Shown: positions 8,646 through 17,029 of the stretch, one piece after another | Layout: each line of letters begins with the position of its first letter | Numbering within the stretch: the stretch's first letter is position 1 | Source of the DNA: Clostridium sp. | GTDB lineage: Bacteria; Bacillota; Clostridia; Lachnospirales; Lachnospiraceae | DNA: 64,000 nt | Reading direction: 5' to 3' | Assembly: GCA_023664605.1 (NCBI GenBank) | Contig: JAMPFF010000012.1 | Location: 1 to 64,000, forward strand | Position numbers and translations under genes: made by a program | Notes under the pieces: model-generated | Seen by the model: only the letters and a program-made list of their open reading frames with translations | Databases searched by the model: none | Told to the model about the DNA's origin: nothing

Positions 8646-9107
8646 TTATTCACCCACTTTCTCTTTATTCTGATTCAGGATATCATAAATCGGGAATTTC
8701 ACCGGATATTCATCACCCTCAACAATAACCTGCGTCGCTTTTTTTTCGGCCGCGTTGATGATGATGGGACCTTTTAAATTGACGGACATCTTCGTCAAAT
8801 CCTTAGGCACGGTAACCGTCACAAGCACCAACAGTTCCTCCGTATTTAACTCTCCCAAAGGTTTTAAAAGTTCATCATCCACTTCCGGGTTATAGTCAGG
8901 ACATACAATCAACGGGTCCATGACTGGCATGGCAAATGCCGGTTCCTGTAAGGACTGTAACCAATGGATGGAATCCGAACCTTTCTCGGAATCATGCAAA
9001 AGCGCAAACTCCGTCAAATCCGGGAAACCAACAATTCCCTTTGGAAATGTTATGATTCTGTCATCATCAATCGTAATCTCACCAAATACTTTTGTTGTTA
9101 CATTCAT
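8646..9107 (-). CDS. fliW: Flagellar assembly factor FliW
   Basis: A 153-residue FliW with the family motifs ITFPKGIVGFPDLTEFAL and FAMPVMDPLIV, and the NLKGPIIINAAEKKATQVI block near the C-terminus. In Bacillus FliW binds either flagellin or CsrA: free flagellin releases FliW to CsrA, lifting repression of hag translation as needed. The tight fliW-csrA pair is typical of Gram-positive flagellates. It sits 24 bases downstream of flgL. The ribosome site is a GAGGG about ten bases before the ATG. Confidence 0.97.
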   Translation of the reverse strand: MNVTTKVFGEITIDDDRIITFPKGIVGFPDLTEFALLHDSEKGSDSIHWLQSLQEPAFAMPVMDPLIVCPDYNPEVDDELLKPLGELNTEELLVLVTVTVPKDLTKMSVNLKGPIIINAAEKKATQVIVEGDEYPVKFPIYDILNQNKEKVGE

Positions 9108-9131
9108 AAGTTTTCCCTCTATTCTTCCCTT

Positions 9132-10985
9132 TTAGATATAGTTCATCAGATTTGTCTGCATAATCTTACTGGTTGCCATCAGCGCCGCCTCATAAGCCAG
9201 TTCAGAACTCTTTAACTGCACGGCCACTTCCGTTACATCCACATCCTCATTATTGCTCTGCAAATCCTTAAAAGTAGCTTTCTGGTTCATCAGTCTGTCA
9301 CTGATTAAATCCAGACGGCTTCCTCTTGTTCCGTTGTTCGTCACCGCTACATTCGCATCATCAATGTACTTCTGGTATCTTGTAATCTGGTTTTCAAACT
9401 TCGTCTGCACATTATCCCTGATATAAGTATAGGCCTTATTCATGGCATCCAGTTGCTTCTTCAAATCCGCGTACTGCGTACTGTCTTCCGCATACTCTTT
9501 CATTTTATCTTCGATATTAGCGATTTTAGCCTCCGCATCCTGAAGCTGTTTTAAGTAAATGGTAAAATCATCTATATCTCTTTGCGCGCCATGTGTAAAT
9601 ACTTCGTCCGCATGGGTATTTACCTGAATGGTCTGATTGAAACCTACATTATAATAAATATCCTGGTCTCTGCCGTCGGCGTTATACTCGATGGCATTTC
9701 TCATGATGGCATCGACGTCCGCCTGCGCCGCGTCAACATCCGCCTGCGCCGTATCGATAGCGCCCTGCCATGTTGCAATCTGCGTCCTTAAAGTATTCAC
9801 CTGCGCTTGTGCCGCTGCTATAGCGCCCGCATTTGTCGCCAGTCTCAAATCTCTCTTGGCTTTCTCCAAGTCTTTCTGCGCCTGTTCTATCTTTGGCTCA
9901 TTTTCCTGCTTCGCAATCGCCAGTGTATTCTGTGCCTGCTGCAAAACAGTCTGTTTATCCGACAGGGTCATGGCCGCGTCCGCATGCTGCGCATCCGTTG
10001 CCACACATTTAAAGTAATGAACAGGATTGATGTCGCCTGTCTGCCAGTTGCTCTTTGCGTATTTCACAGAAATTCCCGAACTTTCCGTTAATTTGCTATA
10101 ATAATCTTCATTGAAGACAATCTCACCGCTTTCCGCCACATAAGCAAGACCTTTCTCGCTGCCGTCGGCAAGCGCCTTATAAGCCGATTCCGCATCCGCA
10201 TAGGCCGTTACCGTCATTGGATTGCCGTCTTTATCGGTAATCTGGAACACATCATCTATCGGATTCGGCGTAGCGGTATTATTCATAGGATAAGTGATGG
10301 CATTGCCGCCCGCATCCGTTGTCTTTAAGTTCAAATTATCATAAGACAAACGATAGCGGTACAGTTTGGTGTTGGTTACGTCCAATTCCGTTCCCTCTGC
10401 ATCACCTGTAGTGGTATTAGTCGTAATCTTAGACCAATCCGTATAACTTACGCTTAAAATATCATGATAGCCCATGCTTTCCTGGATAACATAAGTTTTC
10501 AGGTTCTCCGGGTCTTTTGTAAACTCTTTAATATCCTCTTCCCTGAAAGTAATCGGTGTATCGGTCCTAAAACCGGAGAAAACATATCTTCCCGCATAAT
10601 CCACATTACCGCTTGCATAAAACTCATTTGTCAAAGACTTCATCTGTGTCACAAGAATTTCCAAATCTTCCGCCGTATAGGACTTCTGGGAAGCTTCCGT
10701 TACCTGCTCGTACAGATTCTTCAATACGCTGCCCACCGTATCAAGGGCATCTCCCGTAATACTCAGCCAGCTATCTGCATCCGGCGCGTTTTTATCATAA
10801 TACTGCGTTACGGTCGTAACATTCGTACGCAGACGAAGCGCTCTGATTGCCACAACCGGGTCATCGGACGGTCTCGTAATCTTACTCTGATTCGTCATCT
10901 GGTTGCTCAACTTATCTTCCAGAATCTTATTCTGGTTGATATTATACAGCGAATTATTCCGCATGATTTTATTCGTCATTCTCAT
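9132..10985 (-). CDS. flgL: Hook-filament junction protein FlgL (HAP3), enlarged
   Basis: A 617-residue FlgL. The N-terminal flagellin-like helix (MTNKIMRNNSLYNINQN and SRITRPSDDPVVAIRALRLR-like segment) and the C-terminal helix (TEVAVQLKSSELAYEAALMA) are well conserved. The protein is about twice the length of Bacillus FlgL (about 300 aa). The extra sequence occupies roughly residues 190-520 and contains an Ala/Gln/Lys-rich coiled coil at about 330-420. FlgL joins the hook to the filament together with FlgK. It lies 18 bases after flgK. The surface-exposed insert is probably specific to this lineage. Confidence 0.94.
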   Translation of the reverse strand: MRMTNKIMRNNSLYNINQNKILEDKLSNQMTNQSKITRPSDDPVVAIRALRLRTNVTTVTQYYDKNAPDADSWLSITGDALDTVGSVLKNLYEQVTEASQKSYTAEDLEILVTQMKSLTNEFYASGNVDYAGRYVFSGFRTDTPITFREEDIKEFTKDPENLKTYVIQESMGYHDILSVSYTDWSKITTNTTTGDAEGTELDVTNTKLYRYRLSYDNLNLKTTDAGGNAITYPMNNTATPNPIDDVFQITDKDGNPMTVTAYADAESAYKALADGSEKGLAYVAESGEIVFNEDYYSKLTESSGISVKYAKSNWQTGDINPVHYFKCVATDAQHADAAMTLSDKQTVLQQAQNTLAIAKQENEPKIEQAQKDLEKAKRDLRLATNAGAIAAAQAQVNTLRTQIATWQGAIDTAQADVDAAQADVDAIMRNAIEYNADGRDQDIYYNVGFNQTIQVNTHADEVFTHGAQRDIDDFTIYLKQLQDAEAKIANIEDKMKEYAEDSTQYADLKKQLDAMNKAYTYIRDNVQTKFENQITRYQKYIDDANVAVTNNGTRGSRLDLISDRLMNQKATFKDLQSNNEDVDVTEVAVQLKSSELAYEAALMATSKIMQTNLMNYI

Positions 10986-11002
10986 AGTCGTACCACACCT
11001 TT

Positions 11003-12829
11003 CTATACGCCTGTATCTAAAATCAACTTATCATAAATTTCCGTCAAAACCGAAATCATCTTGGACGCCAACGTGTAGGAGTTCTGGTATTTTACAAGGC
11101 TTACCGCCTCTTCGTCCTCATCAACGCCGGAGATTGAGATTCTCTGGTTATCGATGCTCGTCTCCAGGCTTAAATATGTCGTGTAGAATGTTTCGGCATT
11201 CTCCGCGCTGAGAGCCGCGTCGTCCAAAACGCATTCCAGAAATCCGCCCGCATCCCTTCCACGGAAAGAGAACTGGTTGGTATCGGACTGCATGGAAATG
11301 ACTTTCTTCACCTGATCGCATTCCTCAACGCCGTTCGTCGCATCGCCCCTTGTTCCTAAAAGGGAAGCGTCTTTAATTAATTCTTCGACAATGGCAACGT
11401 TGCCTGCCGTCATATAATAATAACCTTTGCCGTTTCTTCTGGAATCATTCAATTCCGCCTCTTTATACTGTCCGACTCCGGTTGCATAATTACCTGTCAT
11501 GATAATTCCCGCATCATCCCCGTCTGCCGTTACACCATCCGTGAAGATGCCGTTAAGAGCCTTGGCGAAATCACGCAGCCATTCGTTCATCTGCTTCATA
11601 TAGTAAGGAACGCCCTGATATTTTACTTCCGCGCCGATGGAAACGTCTCTTCCCTCTTTGCCGGGCAATAACGGCTGGTCGCTCTTTACATTATCAATCG
11701 TAAAGGTATAGTTGCCGTCTCCGTCATAAGTCCAGTCGGTATAGTAATAAATCTGGCTGCCGATATTGATTTTTCCGCCGGTATCGGACAGATTACATTT
11801 ACTCATATTATTCAAATGAAGTGCCGTCGTGCTGACCGTTATCGTCGTTGTCTCTTTATGATAATAGAGGCCTTCCATTGTGCCGTTAAAATATTCTCCG
11901 TTGTTACCGTCACGCATCTGAACCAGTCCGCGCAGTTCGCCGCCCATCGACTCATTGTAAAGGCCAAACTCGATGCCGTCCGTCCAAGCGATATCATAAA
12001 GTCCGTCAACATCCGACTGATTGACTTTCTCTTCTTTCGTCCTTGCGACGCATTCCAACTGTCTGTAATCATCCTGGTCTACCAAAATCTGGTCTCCCGC
12101 AATCCTGACAATACATCTGTACGCGCCGGATTCCCTTCCATCCTGGTCTAAAATCGGCGTTTCCTGTACTTTAATATTCACAATGCCCGAAAGCTGGTCT
12201 AACATCACGTCTCTTTTATCGCGAAGCTCATTTGCCACCACGCCCGTCAGCTCGATAACGCTAATCTGCTTATTGACGCTGGCTAATTCCTGCGCCAGAG
12301 AGTTAATGGTGTCAACGCGCATCTTAATTTCGTCGTTGACGTCGGACTGTAAATTCTGCATATTGCCATACATATTATTAAAATAATCCGTCATGCTCTT
12401 TACGCTGGAAACATACTGCGCTTTTGTAGAAGTGGAGCTGGCGTTTTTCGTAATCTCCTCCAACGCATTTGACATCTGGTTGAAAATCGTCTTAAAACCT
12501 GTCACATTATTATCCGTCAGGTAATTTTCTATGGTACGCATATAATATGCTTTCACGTCATATTCGCCAAGACGCGTCTCATTCTCACGATATTTATTAT
12601 CATAAAAATTATCGCGGATACGCTCAATGGCAATCGTCTCAACGCCTGCGCCCGCACAACCATATGATGCAAAAACGCGGAGCGCATTTGCTGCCTCTGT
12701 GATAACAGTCTGACGGCTGTAGCCTTCCGTACTGGCATTGCTGATATTATTACCGGTCGTATTGAGCGCCGCATTTGCTGCCCGCAGTCCCGAAGATGCT
12801 ATTGTTAATCCAAAAAATGTTGACGGCAT
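11003..12829 (-). CDS. flgK: Hook-filament junction protein FlgK (HAP1), copy 1
   Basis: A 608-residue FlgK. The N-terminus has the rod/hook-type signature STFFGLTIASSGLRAANAALNTTGNNISN followed, after a break, by TEGYSRQ. The C-terminus ends with the helical ISGVDEDEEAVSLVKYQNSYTLASKM-type block shared by all HAP1 proteins. FlgK is exported and forms the first layer of the hook-filament junction. A GGGAGG site precedes the ATG. It is directly downstream of a second flgK copy, 25 bases away. The two share their ends but differ greatly in the central domain. Confidence 0.94.
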   Translation of the reverse strand: MPSTFFGLTIASSGLRAANAALNTTGNNISNASTEGYSRQTVITEAANALRVFASYGCAGAGVETIAIERIRDNFYDNKYRENETRLGEYDVKAYYMRTIENYLTDNNVTGFKTIFNQMSNALEEITKNASSTSTKAQYVSSVKSMTDYFNNMYGNMQNLQSDVNDEIKMRVDTINSLAQELASVNKQISVIELTGVVANELRDKRDVMLDQLSGIVNIKVQETPILDQDGRESGAYRCIVRIAGDQILVDQDDYRQLECVARTKEEKVNQSDVDGLYDIAWTDGIEFGLYNESMGGELRGLVQMRDGNNGEYFNGTMEGLYYHKETTTITVSTTALHLNNMSKCNLSDTGGKINIGSQIYYYTDWTYDGDGNYTFTIDNVKSDQPLLPGKEGRDVSIGAEVKYQGVPYYMKQMNEWLRDFAKALNGIFTDGVTADGDDAGIIMTGNYATGVGQYKEAELNDSRRNGKGYYYMTAGNVAIVEELIKDASLLGTRGDATNGVEECDQVKKVISMQSDTNQFSFRGRDAGGFLECVLDDAALSAENAETFYTTYLSLETSIDNQRISISGVDEDEEAVSLVKYQNSYTLASKMISVLTEIYDKLILDTGV

Positions 12830-12854
12830 AACTCTACCTCCCGTTATCCTTTCT

Positions 12855-14534
12855 CTATCTGCCTAATGTTGTAATAATGTGTTCCAGCATTTCGCTGATA
12901 ACGTTAATATATCGGCTGGAAGCATTATAGGCATTCTGAAACATAATCATATTTGTCAATTCTTCATCCGAAGAAACGCCAACTACCTGCTCTCTGGCGT
13001 TGCACAGGGAATCGGTTGTAAGCGTCTGGCTTTCCATAACGTCTCCGAATACAGCTCCGGAATTTGCCACCTGCGATACCAGATTCTTATAATAATCAGT
13101 GAAGCAGACCGGCGTCTGTACATTCGGATTCAATGTATAAATCGTCTCCTGAAAAGCAGTTTTTAACTTCTCCATCGTCGCATTGTCTTCCGAACTGTCC
13201 GTCAGCCTAAAGGACAGTAACGACGGATTCTGGCGAAGTTCCATATTAATCGTCACATTTCCTACGCTCCATCCGGCATCCACCACCGTTCCGTCCGGCA
13301 ATGTATAAGTCTCGCCGTCGTCTACGATTTTTTCAAACAACTGATAAGGATTGCCGTTTGCATCCCGTAAATACATGGAATCGGGATAGGTCGCTCTTTC
13401 CAAATCGGCCGCATCGCTTAAAATTCCGTTAATTTTCGTAACGACCGCATTAATCAACTGGTCAAACTCCGCCTGGATATTCATAATGATGGACTGTGAA
13501 ATATGTCTGTCATACCAGCCCTCTTCATATTCGTTCTCATTATTGATATCTTTTATTTCCTGTGCCGTCGCGCGATGGTCGCCTCTTGCCAGCACCGTAC
13601 TCTTTAAAGAGCCGATATCCGTATTCAAATCGGAAGATATCGTTCTGGTAAGGTCAAATACCTGACAGGAAACCAGTTCTTCTTTCGGCAGATATTTATT
13701 GCCATATTCATCATAGCTGTAATGCGCCAGCATCTTCCAGTACGGCGTATAAAAACCGGTAAGCGGGTCGGTATAAAGCAGCATCTCGTTGACAAGTCCG
13801 CCTTTTACCAAATCCACGCCCTCTAACTTCACGCTGACATATCCCGAGATATCTTCACTATAGGAAATGGAGGCCAACTGGGAAAGCTGATCTAAAAGAT
13901 AGTTTCTCTGGTCTCTCAAGTCATTGGCATGTTCCACGCCGCCCTCTACTCTGGCAATCTGTTTATTTAATGCTTCTATCTGCTGTGCGTACTGGTTGAT
14001 GGTATCAACATCTTCCGCCACCGTTTTATTCATATTGTCCTGATATTCGCATAGACTGTTATAAACAGCCTGCGCTTTCGTAATAAATTCATAAGAACGC
14101 GTTACGAATAAATTCTGATTTACCGACGCCGTAGGGTCTTTGCTCAACTCCTCTACAGCCGTCCACAAATCAGTAACCGCTATGGAAAAAGCATGGCCGT
14201 CATAGGACTCGCCTATGATGTCCTCAATCTCTTCCATTGCATTATAAGAAACCTCGTAAAAAGCGCTTCTGCCCGATTCACGACGGTAATTTTTGTCCAA
14301 AAAATAATCTCTTACTTGTCTTGTTTGGGAATAAGTGACGCCCAGACCTAACTGCTGCCAACTGGTAGACTGGCTTTTGTTAATCGTAATATAACTTTTC
14401 GTAGCCTGTGCTACCTGCTGTCTCGTATAACCAAGAGTGTCCAGGTTTGACATATTATGCGCTGTCGTATTAAGCGCATTATTTGAAGTTTGTAATCCCG
14501 ATACGCCTAAATAGAGGCTTCCCATTAATGACAT
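12855..14534 (-). CDS. flgK: Hook-filament junction protein FlgK, copy 2
   Basis: A 559-residue HAP1 homologue. The N-terminus carries GSLYLGVSGLQTSNNALNTT and NLDTLGYTRQQV, and the C-terminus LTNMIMFQNAYNASSRYINVISEMLEHI. It is a distinct paralogue of the next gene rather than a recent duplication, since the middle regions show little similarity. Tandem flgK-like genes are seen in several motile Lachnospiraceae. Whether both are in one filament or are used alternately is not known from sequence. The AAGGATGG ribosome site is about nine bases from the ATG. It lies between flgN and flgK copy 1. Confidence 0.92.
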   Translation of the reverse strand: MSLMGSLYLGVSGLQTSNNALNTTAHNMSNLDTLGYTRQQVAQATKSYITINKSQSTSWQQLGLGVTYSQTRQVRDYFLDKNYRRESGRSAFYEVSYNAMEEIEDIIGESYDGHAFSIAVTDLWTAVEELSKDPTASVNQNLFVTRSYEFITKAQAVYNSLCEYQDNMNKTVAEDVDTINQYAQQIEALNKQIARVEGGVEHANDLRDQRNYLLDQLSQLASISYSEDISGYVSVKLEGVDLVKGGLVNEMLLYTDPLTGFYTPYWKMLAHYSYDEYGNKYLPKEELVSCQVFDLTRTISSDLNTDIGSLKSTVLARGDHRATAQEIKDINNENEYEEGWYDRHISQSIIMNIQAEFDQLINAVVTKINGILSDAADLERATYPDSMYLRDANGNPYQLFEKIVDDGETYTLPDGTVVDAGWSVGNVTINMELRQNPSLLSFRLTDSSEDNATMEKLKTAFQETIYTLNPNVQTPVCFTDYYKNLVSQVANSGAVFGDVMESQTLTTDSLCNAREQVVGVSSDEELTNMIMFQNAYNASSRYINVISEMLEHIITTLGR

Positions 14535-14566
14535 AACGTTACCATCCTTAACAATTACTTACTTTT

Positions 14567-15085
14567 CTACTGTTTCGCATCAAATGATTTTGCACTCGCG
14601 CCAATCACGTCTCCGGTATTATAAGCTCCCTTATTATAATTGGCTGTTTCCGGAGCCATCTTCATTGCCTGAAGAACATTCATGTTGAACTGTACCATAT
14701 CCAATGCGCTTTGAATCAATTCCCTATTCTGCTCATTAATTCTTGCAACATGCCGCACATTTAACTGCAGCTTGTCAAAAACTGCTGCCAGCTTCTGCTG
14801 TTCTTCCGGTCTTTGGCCGAGCATTTTAATCAAATCTACAATTTTTAAATTAGTAACATCCTTGTTAAGTACATTCGCTATATCATGGACAGCCTCATTC
14901 CTTAAAGTATCCAAATGATTAATCCTGCTTACGATATACTGTTCTTCATCCGTGATTTTCTCTAACTGTTCCAGATTCTCAGACACAATGACCGGTGTTT
15001 TTTGCATGGACAAGTTTAATAAGTTCTCGTATTCCATGTTTTCTTTTTCTAAAACATCTATCAAGTTCTCCATTAAGCTTGCCAC
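14567..15085 (-). CDS. flgN: FlgN family export chaperone
   Basis: A 172-residue helical protein with the FlgN pattern: an N-terminal LIDVLEKENMEYENLLNLS helix, a central coiled coil, and a C-terminal helix around HVARINEQNRELIQSALDMVQFNMNVL. FlgN is the cytoplasmic chaperone for FlgK and FlgL, whose genes follow. The start codon is GTG at 15085, supported by a GAGGG site six bases upstream. The in-frame ATG four codons later is too far from it. It follows flgM by 16 bases. Confidence 0.9.
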   Translation of the reverse strand: MASLMENLIDVLEKENMEYENLLNLSMQKTPVIVSENLEQLEKITDEEQYIVSRINHLDTLRNEAVHDIANVLNKDVTNLKIVDLIKMLGQRPEEQQKLAAVFDKLQLNVRHVARINEQNRELIQSALDMVQFNMNVLQAMKMAPETANYNKGAYNTGDVIGASAKSFDAKQ

Positions 15086-15101
15086 GCTAAACCCTCACTT
15101 C

Positions 15102-15395
15102 TTACACTGAAAATATTCTGGAACTTTCTTCATATTTCTGCAGTAATCTCTCTGCAAAGCTCTCCCCGCTTACAAAATAGCTGCCATTCTGAATTTCAGC
15201 TTTCAGAGGAGCGATTACATCTTCCCTGATATCACTGCTTGCATTCACTGCCGCTTTTGCAGACTGGAAATCTTTACCGATACTGGAAATCTGTATCTGG
15301 TCGGATTTGCTTCCGCTTGCCGTTACAGGTGTCTTTACCGCTTTCTTAGAATTATTATATAACTGCTGGACCTGAGTATATGCTTCAACACGCAT
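15102..15395 (-). CDS. flgM: Anti-sigma-D factor FlgM
   Basis: A 97-residue FlgM. The N-terminal half is disordered and Lys/Ser-rich; the C-terminal half (DIREDVIAPLKAEIQNGSYFVSGESFAERLLQ, read in parts) is the sigma-28-binding helix region. FlgM holds sigma-D inactive until it is removed, by export in enterics, when the hook is complete. It is the first gene of the seven-gene late operon ending with csrA, and is itself behind a sigma-D promoter, giving an autoregulatory loop. An AAGGAGG site precedes the ATG. Confidence 0.93.
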   Translation of the reverse strand: MRVEAYTQVQQLYNNSKKAVKTPVTASGSKSDQIQISSIGKDFQSAKAAVNASSDIREDVIAPLKAEIQNGSYFVSGESFAERLLQKYEESSRIFSV

Positions 15396-15472
15396 TTTTG
15401 ACTCCTCCTTCCTGTCCGTTCCATGATTCTTCGTTGATAATCTGAATCCTTATTTATCAACTGCTATTAAAT

Positions 15473-15499
15473 GTATCGGATAATTTTTCAAAGACTTTA
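15473..15499 (-). promoter_or_regulatory. sigma-D promoter of the flgM-csrA operon
   Basis: On the minus strand TAAA (15496-15499) is followed after 16 bases by CCGATAC (15473-15479), about 78 bases upstream of the flgM ATG. It is in the gap after the response-regulator gene, so flgM is likely transcribed independently of the upstream kinase operon, perhaps with read-through. Confidence 0.78.
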
Positions 15500-15540
15500 G
15501 AGGGTCATCCTAATTTTTTTTAATTGCAGTCCACAAAATA

Positions 15541-16350
15541 TTAATCTAACAGATATTCCGCGGCTATACGGCACAAATGCCCGCACGTTTCTTCTCCCCA
15601 TGAATAATTCGGCATATATCGGCCGTCAAATAAGGTGTCTTTTATACATTTTCCATCCAATACCTCATAATAATCACAGTTAATCTCCTGTTTATTGATA
15701 TGGCAGCTTCCTCTCGCACTGTCAAATATATTCTCCACGCCGTATTCCTTAAACATCATGCGCAGATAAAGGATTGCCTTACGGTAAAGTCCTTTTACCC
15801 TTTCATCATAGCGTCTGTTTTCCCAGAGCATTTCCACCGCTTTTTTCATGCTGACTTCACCGCCGTTATCAATGCAAAGCGCAAATAGCTCTTTGGCTTT
15901 CTGATTGGAAAAAGTCACCAGTTCCCCGTCTATAAAAACATCAAATTCGCCAAATGTACGGACCATGACCCTTTTGCGCAGCCTGCCGGATAAATATCGG
16001 ACTCTCTCAAGCGCATCAGCCACATCCGCCGCACTGTATGGCTTCAATATATAATAGTCCGCCTTTATGTCCACAATCGCTTCCTTTATATATTCTTCAT
16101 AAGCGCTGATATAAATAATGAGCATATCGCGATTGATCTGCTTCAATTTTCTGCCAAGCGCGATACCGTCCATATCCGGCAGTTTCACATCCAAAAACGC
16201 AAGCTCCACCGTATGTTCCCCGGCATAGGCAAGCGCCGTTTCGGCGTCCGTAAAACATTCCCGCAGCTCGATATCCATATCCTGACATTCGATGAAAAAC
16301 TGTTTCATGCTCCATGGCTCATCATCCACCAAAATAGCCCTTATCCTCAT
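15541..16350 (-). CDS. SARP-type two-component response regulator
   Basis: A 269-residue regulator. The receiver domain (1-125) has the acidic pair DDE, phosphoacceptor Asp in LAFLDVKLPDMDG and the conserved Lys in YILKPY. The C-terminal half (about 135-225) is a winged helix of the SARP/OmpR type (VRTFGEFDVFIDGELV, then AKELFALCIDN). A short BTAD-like tail includes INCDYYEVLDGK. The start at 16350 follows a good AAAGGATGG site; an earlier in-frame ATG has none. The gene overlaps the upstream kinase by 29 bases, so kinase and regulator are a cognate pair. It lies directly before flgM, but a motility role is only suggested by this location. Confidence 0.88.
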   Translation of the reverse strand: MRIRAILVDDEPWSMKQFFIECQDMDIELRECFTDAETALAYAGEHTVELAFLDVKLPDMDGIALGRKLKQINRDMLIIYISAYEEYIKEAIVDIKADYYILKPYSAADVADALERVRYLSGRLRKRVMVRTFGEFDVFIDGELVTFSNQKAKELFALCIDNGGEVSMKKAVEMLWENRRYDERVKGLYRKAILYLRMMFKEYGVENIFDSARGSCHINKQEINCDYYEVLDGKCIKDTLFDGRYMPNYSWGEETCGHLCRIAAEYLLD

Positions 16351-17023
16351 GATGCACCATCCTTTCTGATTGTTTATCCTCCGGCGTTTTAGGAATATGT
16401 AAGGTAACAACCGTGCCGACTCCCAATAAACTCTCCATCTCCAAACTGCCGTCCGCCATATTTTCCATTAAATATTTTACCCTTTGCAATCCGCCCGCCT
16501 GCGCGCTGTCATCAGCAGGCAGCACACTGTATTGCGACGTTTCAAACCCGATGCCGTCATCCTCCACCTGTACAATGTATTCCGCAGCGGTCTGATATGT
16601 CCGAAGCGTCACCATGCCCTTTCTTCTGCCTCTTTGCAGCCCGTGCCTGACGGCATTGTCCACAAGCGGAGGCAGCGATAACGGCGGCAGCATAAAATCT
16701 TCCGTCTGAATATCCGTATGGAACATAATATTATCGCCAAACCTCATCTTTTCCAGATTAAGATAAGTAATCACATGCGCCGCCTCTTCTCTAAAAAGGA
16801 TATTTTCCCTATGCGTCAACGTGTGAAGCACGGCTCTTAGGTACTTTGAAAAGTCATAAATCATATCGTAGGCCAAATCGGCATTGGTCTTGGCAGCAAT
16901 GCGGATAGCGCCCAGCGTGTTGAAAATAAAATGAGGGTCTATCTGATGTATAATGCGTTCTCTTTCCTGTTCCTTTATCTTTTCCGTCTCTTCAGGACTA
17001 TCATATTTACAGCTTTGTTTCAT
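16322..17023 (-). CDS. Soluble LytS/YpdA-type histidine kinase
   Basis: A 233-residue kinase of the His_kinase (PF06580) type. The phosphoacceptor segment HQIDPHFIFNTLGAIR is at about residues 26-41, with the N-box PPLVDNAVRHGLQRG and the G-box VEDDGIGFE in the ATPase half. It has no transmembrane or sensor domain, so it must receive its signal from a partner protein, plausibly the hybrid kinase encoded six bases upstream. This family usually pairs with LytTR or AraC-type regulators; here the partner is a SARP-type regulator. The ribosome site is weak, consistent with coupling. Confidence 0.88.
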   Translation of the reverse strand: MKQSCKYDSPEETEKIKEQERERIIHQIDPHFIFNTLGAIRIAAKTNADLAYDMIYDFSKYLRAVLHTLTHRENILFREEAAHVITYLNLEKMRFGDNIMFHTDIQTEDFMLPPLSLPPLVDNAVRHGLQRGRRKGMVTLRTYQTAAEYIVQVEDDGIGFETSQYSVLPADDSAQAGGLQRVKYLMENMADGSLEMESLLGVGTVVTLHIPKTPEDKQSERMVHHEDKGYFGG

Positions 17024-17029
17024 AACTCT

